Below, piece after piece: positions 24,939 through 32,717 of a DNA stretch of 64,000 nucleotides; the stretch's first letter is position 1, and every line of letters starts with the position of its first letter. The stretch comes from Pedococcus_A sp963730585 (lineage in GTDB: Bacteria > Actinomycetota > Actinomycetes > Actinomycetales > Dermatophilaceae), in NCBI GenBank assembly GCA_963730585.1, contig CAVSSL010000013.1:186001-250000 (forward strand). The letters are read 5' to 3'. Both the position numbers and the translations under genes were made by a program. The notes beneath the pieces were generated by a model. The model was not told where the DNA came from and ran no database searches. It saw only the letters and a list, made by a program, of their open reading frames with translations.

Positions 24939-27379
24939 CTAGCCGACGCTGCCGGCCGGCACCGGGGGTCGCTGCTCCGCGCCCTGGCTTGCGGGAGCCG
25001 GCGGTTCGGGGAGGCTGAGCCGCTTCAGGAGGAGTGCGTTGACGGCCACGATGACGCTCGACCCGGACATCGCCAGGGCCGCCATCTCCGGTCGCAGCAC
25101 CAGGCCGAGCGACGGCTCGAAGACACCTGCGGCGATGGGCAGGGCGACGGCGTTGTAGCCCGACCGCCCAGCCGAGGTTCTGGCGCATCTTGCGCAGGGT
25201 GCCGCGCCCGATCCGCAGCGCGATCGGGACGTCGAGCGGGTCCGAGCGCATCAGCACCACGTCGGCGGTCTCGATGGCGACGTCGGTGCCCGCACCGATG
25301 GCGATGCCGAGGTCTGCCTGGGCAAGCGCAGGGGCGTCGTTGACGCCGTCACCGACCATGGCCACTCGCCTGCCGGCCTTCTGCAGCTCGGCCACCTTCT
25401 CGGCCTTCTCGCCGGGGAGGACCTCGGCGATGACGGTGTCGATGCCCAGCTGGCCCGCGATGCGACGTGCGGTGGCCTCGTTGTCGCCGCTGAGCATGAC
25501 CACCTCGACACCGAGCTCGTGCAGCGCCTTCACGGCCTGCGCGGAGGTCTCCCGCACGGCATCGGCCAGCCCGATGACCCCGACACCGCGACCGTCCACG
25601 GCCACCAGCACAGCGGTGCGGCCCGACTCGGCCAGCTCGTCGCGACGCGGCGAGCAGGGTGCCCATCTCGACGCCCTCCTGCGCCATGAGCTTGCGGTTG
25701 CCGACCACGACTGCCCGACCGGCCACGTCGCCGACGGCCCCGTGCCCGGGAACGTTGCGGAAGCGCGGAGGGTGCCGCGACGCACGACACCGTGCTCCAC
25801 GGCATACCGGACGATCGCGCCCGCGAGCGGGTGCTCGGACTCGTGCTCGACGGAGGCGACCAGCGAGAGCAGCTGCGCCTCGTCGATGCCGTCGGCGATG
25901 ACGTCGGTCACCTCGGGCTCGCCCTTGGTCAGGGTGCCGGTCTTGTCCATCACGACGGTGTCGATGCGGGCCGACGCCTCGAGGGCGGCGGCGTTCTTGA
26001 CCAGGACGCCCCGCTTGGCGCCGAGACCGGTGCCGACCATGATCGCCGTCGGCGTCGCCAGGCCCAGCGCGTCGGGGCAGGTGATCACGACGACCGTGAT
26101 GGCGAACAGCAGCGCGGTCTCCACGCTCGCCCCGGACCAGAGCCAGACGAGGAAGGTCCCGAGGCCGCCGACCAGGGCGACCAGCACCAGCCAGAAGGCG
26201 GCGCGGTCGGCGAGTCGTTGCCCGGGCGCCTTGGAGTTCTGCGCCTCCTGCACCAGGGCGACGATCTGGGCCAGCGCGGTGTCCGAGCCGACCTTCGTCG
26301 CCCGGACGCGCAGGGTCCCGGTGGTGTTGATGGACGCGCCGATGACCTCCGAACCCGGCGACTTGGCGACGGGAAGGCTCTCCCCGGTGACCATCGACTC
26401 GTCGATCTCGGAGACGCCCTCCTCGACGACGCCGTCGACCGGCACCTTGCCGCCGGGCGCGACCAGCAGCAGGTCGCCGGCCCGCACCTCGGCGGTGGGC
26501 ACCTCCACCGGCTGGCCGTCGCGCAGCACCGTGGCCATGGGCGGGGCGAGGTCCATCAGCGCCCGGATGGCGTCGTTGGCGCCACCGCGGGCCCGCATCT
26601 CGAACCAGTGGCCGAGGAGCACGAAGGTGGTCAGCATGGCCGCGGCCTCGTAGAAGACCTCGCCACCGCCGGTGAGGGTCACGCCCACGCTGTACAGCCA
26701 GCCCGCTGCCGACCGCCACGGCGACGAGCACCATCATGTCGAGCGTGCGGTTGCGCAGCGCACGGTAGGCCCCGTCGAAGAAGATCCAGGCGGAGTAGAA
26801 CACCACCGGCAGGCTGAGCAGCAGCGCGAAGACGTCGTCGCGCAGGCCGAACGGTGCCGGCACGGTGAAACCGAGCATGTCTCGGCCCATCGGCGACCAC
26901 AGCGTGATGCCCAGGGTCAGCACGGCGGCGACGACGAACCGGTTGCGCATGTCGCGGACCATGTCGTCCATCGACATGCCGGCGTGGCCGCCGTGGCCCA
27001 TCAGCTCCTGCGCAGTGTGCTCGCCGTGCGACCGCGCAGACGTCGCGGGCGTATGCCGTGCGCCGGCTCCGTGGGCTGCGTGCCCCTCCTCGGCGGCGTG
27101 CTCAGCGGCATGCCGTTCGTGGATGGCGGGCTCCTCCATGGGCGAGCAGACGTGGTTGGGCACCGAGCGTCCCGCGCAGTGGTAACCACAGTCACGGACC
27201 CAGCCCGCCAGCTCCGCGAGGGACGTCGCGCTGGGGTCGAAGGTGACCGACGCGGTCTGGTTCACCGCGTTGGCCTCCACGGCCTCCACGCCCGGCCTTC
27301 GCAGCAGGGCCGTCTCGACCGCCCGCTCACTGGTCGCCCAGTGCAGGCCCCCCACGTGCAGAACGGTGGTCTGGCTCAT
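24939..27379 (-). pseudogene. copper-type heavy-metal P-type ATPase with four single-base frameshifts
   Basis: Read across frames, a full P1B ATPase is present from ATG 27379 (MSQTTVLHVGGLHWATSERA) to a TAG at 24939. Parts: an N-terminal HMA-like domain whose CxxC is replaced by WATS; a His-rich linker; membrane helices; TGES loop; VITCPDALGLATPTA (CPD instead of CPC/CPH); DKTGTLTKGE; GDGVNDAP; and a final PAGSVG tail. The frame breaks near 26701 (extra base after GSG), 25768 (missing C), 25648 (extra base) and 25160 (extra G), all at G/C-rich runs. Either recent decay or assembly errors. The CsoR-like site at 27426-27442 argues the gene is or was copper-regulated. It would export Cu(I) or a related metal. 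Confidence 0.8.
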
Positions 27380-27425
27380 GGCGCGCTCGCTTCCCTCGTC
27401 GGAACCTTCCATCGACTCCAACCAG

Positions 27426-27442
27426 ATACCCCCCGTGGGTAT
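27426..27442 (-). promoter_or_regulatory. CsoR-like operator upstream of the P-type ATPase
   Basis: ATACCC-N5-GGGTAT in the 85-bp gap between the multicopper oxidase stop and the ATPase start. It has the arm sequence and spacing of the other CsoR/CstR-like sites in this window and the position expected for Cu(I)-relieved repression of a copper exporter. Confidence 0.6.
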
Positions 27443-27464
27443 TCCTGCACCTGGCAGGAGGCCG

Positions 27465-29009
27465 TCAGGTGCGGTACGAGAGGGTCGTCATCATGCCCGC
27501 CTCGGCGTGGTAGATGTTGTGGCAGTGGGTCGCCCACTGGCCGGGGTTCTCGGCCTCGAGGTCGACCACGAGGCCCTGCATCGGCCGCACGATGACCGTG
27601 TCCTTCCGTACACCGTTCGCGTTGACGGCGAAGGTGTGACCGTGCACGTGCATGGGGTGGAACATCATCGACATGTTGCGGAACCGCAGCTGCACCCGCT
27701 CCCCCCGGTGCACCTCGAGCGGGTCGGCTTCCTCGAAAGTCTTGCCGTTGAGGGTCCACCGGTAGGGCGCCATCGAGCCGCTCAGCACGAGGTCGTGCCT
27801 GCGGTCGACCGCCCGGTCGGGAAGTCGGGCAGCCGGAGTCGCGACGAGGTCCATCGCCGTGATGACCTCCCCATCGAGCTCCGCGGGCCGGACTGAGGCC
27901 GGCGGTGGAGCCCCGGCTGCGGTTCGCACCACGGCCATCCCCTGCCCCTGCTTGCCCTCCGCGGCCGCGACGAGGGGAAAGGCACCGTCCTGCAACGTGA
28001 CGTGGACGTCGTAGCGCTCGCCCATCCCCACCACGAGCGCGTCCGTCTCAGCGGGCTGCACCGGGAAGCCGTCCGTGTGGGTGACGGTCAGCCGGTGGCC
28101 GCCGAGAGCGACTCGAAAGGCGGTGTCGCTGCCGGCGTTGACGATGCGCACACGCACCCGCTGGCCCGCCTTGCCCCGCAAGGTGATTGGGGAGGTGGGC
28201 ACCCTACCGTTCACGAGGTAGTGCGGGTAGACCACGTCGCCCGCTCCGCCGAGGAGCGGAGAGGTCAGGGTCTCCCCCGCCCCATGCCCATGCCCATGCC
28301 CATGCCATCCATGCCGCCCATGCCCATGGACCGTGGCCCATGCCCCCGATTCCAGGCATGCCCCCGTGGCCCATCCCGTTCGAGGCTCCGCCGGCCTGGA
28401 GGCCGCGAGGACGTCGTCGGGGGTGCGGCCGGTGCCGTCGACCCAGTCGTCGAGCACGACGACCCACTCGAGGTCGTAGTCACCCGGCTCCGCAGGGTCT
28501 TCCACGACCAGCACGCCGTACAGGCCCCGGTCGAGCTGGACACCGCTGTGCGGGTGGTAGAAGTACGTGCCCGGGTCGGGGGCGGTGAACTCGTAGAGGA
28601 ACCGCCCGCCGGTGCCGATGGGCTTCTGCGTCATACCGGGCACGCCGTCCATGTCGTTGCGCAGCGCGACCCCGTGCCAGTGGACGCTGGTGTCCGCCGG
28701 CAGGCCGTTGTCCACCGTCACCCGCAGCAGGTCGCCGGCCGTGGCACGGACCAGGGGCCCGGGCACCGACTCGCCATAGGCCCATGTCTCCACGGCGACT
28801 CCGCCGAGGTCGATGGTGGTCGCCCGGGCAGACAGTCCTGCAGTGACCACTCGTTGGCGCGCTGAGCGCCGCGCCGCCTCCGCCCGGCGCACGCTCTCGG
28901 ACTCCGCACCGACCGCCGTACCCGAAGGGCTGCAGGCCGACAGGCCCACCAGCGAGAGCGCGCCAGCGGCGGACCCGAGCAGGAGCGAGCGACGACTGAT
29001 CGGCGACAC
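27465..29009 (-). CDS. multicopper oxidase (CueO/laccase-like)
   Basis: 514 aa from GTG 29009, with GGAAGGAG upstream. Signal: SRRSLLLGSAAGALSLVGLSAC, combining a twin-arginine-like start and a lipobox, so probably an exported lipoprotein folded with copper in the cytoplasm. Copper motifs: HWHGVAL, YFYHPHSG, HPMHVHGHTF and HCHNIYHAEAGM (type 1, 2 and 3 sites complete). It likely oxidises Cu(I) to Cu(II) in copper defence. Residues near 28283-28398 are His/Gly-rich; another frame there reads Met-rich, so compensating indels are possible. SHOCT gene upstream, P-ATPase downstream. Confidence 0.88.
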   Translation of the reverse strand: MSPISRRSLLLGSAAGALSLVGLSACSPSGTAVGAESESVRRAEAARRSARQRVVTAGLSARATTIDLGGVAVETWAYGESVPGPLVRATAGDLLRVTVDNGLPADTSVHWHGVALRNDMDGVPGMTQKPIGTGGRFLYEFTAPDPGTYFYHPHSGVQLDRGLYGVLVVEDPAEPGDYDLEWVVVLDDWVDGTGRTPDDVLAASRPAEPRTGWATGACLESGAWATVHGHGRHGWHGHGHGHGAGETLTSPLLGGAGDVVYPHYLVNGRVPTSPITLRGKAGQRVRVRIVNAGSDTAFRVALGGHRLTVTHTDGFPVQPAETDALVVGMGERYDVHVTLQDGAFPLVAAAEGKQGQGMAVVRTAAGAPPPASVRPAELDGEVITAMDLVATPAARLPDRAVDRRHDLVLSGSMAPYRWTLNGKTFEEADPLEVHRGERVQLRFRNMSMMFHPMHVHGHTFAVNANGVRKDTVIVRPMQGLVVDLEAENPGQWATHCHNIYHAEAGMMTTLSYRT

Positions 29010-29052
29010 GGGGACTCCTTCCGGCGGAGGGGCGGTGGTGATGGTCAACGCC

Positions 29053-29298
29053 TCAATGGCTGGAGTGCAGGACCTGTTGCCGACGGTGGTACTCCTCGGC
29101 ATCGATCTCTCCACGGGCGAAGCGCTCATCGAGGATGTGCTGCGCGCTGGCCTCGTCGCGCCGAGGCGACCGGGACCCGCCGTCACGTGTGCCGCGGAAG
29201 AGGGCGACGATCCCGAAGACCACCAGCGCCCAGAACGCCACCGTGACCACGGACATCAGAAACCATCCGCCCCAGCCCATACCGTTGCTCCACATCAT
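29053..29298 (-). CDS. SHOCT domain membrane protein
   Basis: 81 aa from ATG 29298 (an adjacent ATG follows). Starts MMWSNGMGWGGWFLMSVV, one membrane helix through about residue 35, and ends with a SHOCT motif (LDERFARGEIDAEEYHRRQ). Small membrane-SHOCT proteins are common partners of multicopper oxidases and copper exporters; here it lies 43 bp upstream of the oxidase, in the same operon. The Met/Trp-rich N-terminus may touch copper. Confidence 0.85.
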   Translation of the reverse strand: MMWSNGMGWGGWFLMSVVTVAFWALVVFGIVALFRGTRDGGSRSPRRDEASAQHILDERFARGEIDAEEYHRRQQVLHSSH

Positions 29299-29367
29299 GT
29301 TCCTCACCTCTCCTGGTGGCTGTCTCCACGGTGCACCTCGCCCCCCGACGCACGTGTGGCAGTTCCA

Positions 29368-29388
29368 TGAAGGTTCTCTGAAGATGCC
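29368..29388. promoter_or_regulatory. response-regulator direct-repeat box in the divergent promoter
   Basis: TGAAG-GTTCTC-TGAAGATGCC, between the SHOCT-oxidase operon (minus) and the response regulator (plus). The repeat period is 11 bp, and the last ten bases are identical to those of the copy at 24880-24900. This is the expected site for autoregulation and for copper-induced expression of the oxidase; binding is inferred. Confidence 0.5.
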
Positions 29389-29443
29389 TGTCCCGCCAGG
29401 CGTGAAGCAGGTGGGCGCACCGGGCGGCTGACACGATGTGGTC

Positions 29444-30208
29444 ATGGCAGCCACCAGCTCCGCCGAGTCGACGCCGAACGCGGACCGTGCCGGGGCGCCG
29501 CTGCACAGCGGGATCCGCGCCCTGGTCGTCGAGGACGATGCCCACATGGCAGGCCTGGTCGGCAGCTACCTCGAGCGGGAGGGCTTCGAGGTGACCCTGA
29601 GCCACGACGGGCTGGACGCGGTGCAGCGGGCCCGTGAGGTGGATCCGGACATCGTCGTGCTCGACCTGGGACTGCCGGGCCAGGACGGTGTCGAGGTATG
29701 CCGCCAGCTCCGGACCTTCTCCGACGCCTACGTGGTCATGCTCACCGCCCGCACCGACGAGGTGGACACCGTGGTGGGGCTGTCGGTCGGTGCCGACGAC
29801 TACATGACCAAGCCCTTCAGCCCTCGCGAGCTCGTCGCACGGCTGCGCGCGATGCTCCGGCGTCCCCGGCCGATCGGGGCGACACCGGGGCTGGACCCGG
29901 CGGGCGCCCGGTCGTTCGGGTCCCTGACCGTCGACCCTGTGGGGCGAGACGTGTGGCTGGACGGGGAACCCGTGTCCCTGACCCGCACCGAGTTCGACGT
30001 CTTGGCCGCCCTGTCCGCGCGACCTCGGATGGCGTTCAGCCGCAGGCAGCTCGTGGACGCCGTCTGGGGCGAGGCCTGGGTGGGCGACGAGCACCTGGTC
30101 GACGTCCACATCGGTCACCTCCGGCGCAAGCTCAAAGACGACGCCGCAGAGCCGCGGTTCATCCGCACTGTGCGCGGGGTCGGCTACCGGATGGGAACCG
30201 GAGAGTGA
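29444..30208 (+). CDS. OmpR/PhoB-family response regulator (copper-region)
   Basis: 254 aa (ATG 29444; GTG 29438 is an alternative). About 22 non-conserved residues, then a receiver domain: VVEDD, phospho-acceptor Asp in VVLDLGLPGQDG, Lys in MTKPFSPRELV. C-terminal winged helix with TRTEFDVLAALSARPRMAFS and TVRGVGYRMG. It is followed by its kinase and faces the multicopper oxidase operon, so it is probably a CopR/CusR-like copper or envelope-stress regulator. A GTATGCCG word at 29696 creates a rare GTA codon. Confidence 0.9.
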   Translation: MAATSSAESTPNADRAGAPLHSGIRALVVEDDAHMAGLVGSYLEREGFEVTLSHDGLDAVQRAREVDPDIVVLDLGLPGQDGVEVCRQLRTFSDAYVVMLTARTDEVDTVVGLSVGADDYMTKPFSPRELVARLRAMLRRPRPIGATPGLDPAGARSFGSLTVDPVGRDVWLDGEPVSLTRTEFDVLAALSARPRMAFSRRQLVDAVWGEAWVGDEHLVDVHIGHLRRKLKDDAAEPRFIRTVRGVGYRMGTGE

Positions 30209-31398
30209 CGGTCGAGCGCGGGCGCGACCAGGCACGTCGGGGTCGGGGCCTGGCGACCCGTCTCCTCGGCGCCCAGACCCTGGTGCTGCTGGCTGGAGCT
30301 GCGACGTCGTGGGTGGTCGCGTCGACAGTCGCGCCGGGAATCTTCCACGCCCACCTGCAACGGGCGGGGGTTGCCCACACGGCCGCCGAGACAGCCCACG
30401 TCGAACGCGCGTTCAATGACTCCCTCATCATCGGCCTCAGCGTCGCCCTCTTGACGTCGGTGCTGATGGCCCTCGGCGTCACCGCGTACTTCACCCGTCG
30501 GGTGCAGCGCTCCACGGCTGCCGTCTCCGAGTCCGCGGCCGACATCGCGTCCGGCCAGTACGCCGCGCGGGTCCCCAGCCCCGGGCTGGGGTCGGAGTTC
30601 GACCAGCTCGCGACCACCATCAACGAGCTCGCCGAGCGCCTCGGCGACGTCGAGACAACCCGTCGCCGCATCCTGGCCGACCTCGCCCACGAGATGCGGA
30701 CACCGCTGGCCAGCATCGAGGCTCACCTTGAGGCGGTGGAGGACGGGGTGCGCGACCTCGACGACGCGACGCTGGCTGTGTTGCACGAGGGCACTCAACG
30801 GCTCCGGCGTCTGGCCGAGGACATCAGCGCCGTCTCCCACGCCGAGGAGGGAAGGCTGGAGTCACGACCCGTTCAGACGATGCCCGGGGCACTGCTGGAG
30901 TCAGCAGCCGCTGCTGCGCGAGACGCTTTCGATGCCAAGGGGGTCGAGCTGCTCGTCGAGGCGGACACCCGCGTGGGCACTGTCCTCGTCGACCCGCAGC
31001 GCATGGCCCAGGTCCTCGGCAACCTCCTGGACAACGCATTGCGCCACACGCCACCCGGCGGCTCTGTGAGGCTCACCGTCAGTCAACCTGACGGGCGGTG
31101 GGTCGAGCTGGAGGTGCGCGACACCGGCGAGGGCATCGATCCGGCCCACCTCCCCCACGTGTTCGAGCGCTTCTACCGCGCCGACCCTGCCCGAGGCCGC
31201 TCGCGCGGAGGAAGCGGCATCGGCCTCACCATCAGCCGCGCCCTCGTCGAGGCCCACGGTGGCGGCCTCTCCGCCACCAGCGCCGGGCCCGGGCACGGGG
31301 CGACCTTCACGGTCCGGCTGCCGACCACACGGGAGGTGGCTCCTGCCCGGCCGCGTACTCCTGCATCGGGACCTGGCCAGCCGCCCAGGCCTGCATGA
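30205..31398 (+). CDS. sensor histidine kinase (copper-region)
   Basis: 397 aa, GTG 30205 overlapping the regulator's stop. TM1 about 15-38, outer loop about 40-70 with several His (FHAHLQRAGVAHTAAETAHVE), TM2 about 72-95, HAMP, HisKA with His in LADLAHEMRTPLASIEAH, HATPase boxes NLLDNALRHT, DTGEGIDPAHLP and GGSGIGLTISRALV. The His-bearing loop fits metal sensing, an inference. Its 3' end overlaps the convergent zwf-like gene by 92 bp. Confidence 0.92.
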   Translation: MTVERGRDQARRGRGLATRLLGAQTLVLLAGAATSWVVASTVAPGIFHAHLQRAGVAHTAAETAHVERAFNDSLIIGLSVALLTSVLMALGVTAYFTRRVQRSTAAVSESAADIASGQYAARVPSPGLGSEFDQLATTINELAERLGDVETTRRRILADLAHEMRTPLASIEAHLEAVEDGVRDLDDATLAVLHEGTQRLRRLAEDISAVSHAEEGRLESRPVQTMPGALLESAAAAARDAFDAKGVELLVEADTRVGTVLVDPQRMAQVLGNLLDNALRHTPPGGSVRLTVSQPDGRWVELEVRDTGEGIDPAHLPHVFERFYRADPARGRSRGGSGIGLTISRALVEAHGGGLSATSAGPGHGATFTVRLPTTREVAPARPRTPASGPGQPPRPA

Positions 31399-32686
31399 CG
31401 GGGTCGACGATGCGCCAGGACTCCTCGGCCTCGTCGCCGCGGATGAACAGCATGGGGTCGCGCTGGAGCATCTCGGTGATCAGGTTGGCGTAGGCGCCGA
31501 ACTGCGGTGGCGTCGACTGTGTGGCCAGGTGACGGACCTCGGCCGTGCGCCCCGGTCCGTTGAGCGTGGTGGAGAGCCGGACATACGGCTCGGTCAGACC
31601 GATCCGCAGAACATTGGGTTCGACCCCCGGCCACTTCTGCGTCAGGTAGCTCGGGATGGGCCGGAAGTGGATGGCGACCTCGGCGGCGTCTGAAGCGAGG
31701 GCCTTGCCGGAGCGGAGGGTGAAGGGCACACCATCCCAGCGAGGGCTGTTGACGTGCACGGTCAGCGCGGCATACGTCTCGGTGTTGCGGCTCGGGTCGA
31801 CGCCCGGCTCGTCGATGTACGAGGGCACGACCCGGGTGCCGATGGCACCCTCGCTGTAGCGGGCGCGGACGGTGTCCGCGCGCATCCGGTCCCGGGTCGG
31901 TGTGGCCACAGCTCGCAGTGCCTCGACGCGGACGTCGCGGAAGGACTGGGCGTCGATGCGGGCAGGTTGCTCCATGAGCACCAGTGCCATGGCCTCCATG
32001 AGGTGGTTCTGCACCATGTCTTTCATGGCTCCGGCGGTGTCGTAGTAGCCGGCTCTTCCCTCCAGGGTCAGGCTCTCCAGCCAGCTGATGTCGACGCTCT
32101 CGACGTTGGCAGCGTTGAGCATTGGCTCGAAGACGCGGTTGAGGAACCGGAGGGCCACAACGCGTCGGACGAGGTCGTTGGAGAGGAAGTGGTCGATGCG
32201 GAAGATGGTGGGCTCGGGCAGCCGGAGCCGGAGGATCTCGTTGAGGTGTTGCGCGGAGGCCAGGTCGGTGCCGAACGGCTTCTCGATCGCGACCGCGTCG
32301 GTGGTGCGCAGCTGGGCGGCCGCGAGTGTCTGCAGGACGGGCTCGAACAGGAAGGGTGGCAGCGCCAGGTAGACGAGCGTGTCCGCGCGGTCCTTCCCTT
32401 GTCCTATCAGCGCGCTGAGCTCTGCTGGCTGGGTGACGTCGCACGGCTGGTAGGTCAGCATCGCGACCACCGCGTCGCGGGTGTCCGCGGTGACCGAGGC
32501 GTGCTTGTCCAGACCGGTGGCGATGTGGTCACGGAAGTCCTCCGTCGACCAGTCGACGTTGGAGGCCCCGACGATGCTGAACCCCGGTGGCAGCAGCCCG
32601 GCCTCCGCGACCTGGGCGATCGCCGGCAACAGCAACCGGCTGGTGAGGTCGCCAGAGGCGCCGAGCAGGACCATTCGCGTGATCAC
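31307..32686 (-). CDS. zwf: glucose-6-phosphate dehydrogenase
   Basis: 459 aa from GTG 32686, with AAGGAG before it. NADP-binding start MVLLGASGDLTSRLLLPAI; the substrate and catalytic motif RIDHFLSND (family RIDHYLGK); KPFGTD loop; and FRPIPS and LTEPYVRLS in the C-terminal domain. It oxidises glucose 6-phosphate to 6-phosphogluconolactone, making NADPH. Placed 31 bp after the CoA-disulfide-reductase-like gene, it may be a second zwf copy dedicated to thiol-stress reducing power rather than the central pentose-phosphate enzyme, since no tkt, tal or opcA is nearby. Confidence 0.9.
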   Translation of the reverse strand: MITRMVLLGASGDLTSRLLLPAIAQVAEAGLLPPGFSIVGASNVDWSTEDFRDHIATGLDKHASVTADTRDAVVAMLTYQPCDVTQPAELSALIGQGKDRADTLVYLALPPFLFEPVLQTLAAAQLRTTDAVAIEKPFGTDLASAQHLNEILRLRLPEPTIFRIDHFLSNDLVRRVVALRFLNRVFEPMLNAANVESVDISWLESLTLEGRAGYYDTAGAMKDMVQNHLMEAMALVLMEQPARIDAQSFRDVRVEALRAVATPTRDRMRADTVRARYSEGAIGTRVVPSYIDEPGVDPSRNTETYAALTVHVNSPRWDGVPFTLRSGKALASDAAEVAIHFRPIPSYLTQKWPGVEPNVLRIGLTEPYVRLSTTLNGPGRTAEVRHLATQSTPPQFGAYANLITEMLQRDPMLFIRGDEAEESWRIVDPVMQAWAAGQVPMQEYAAGQEPPPVWSAAGP

Positions 32687-32717
32687 GGGATGTTCTCCTT
32701 CTGCGGTGGTCGCCGGG

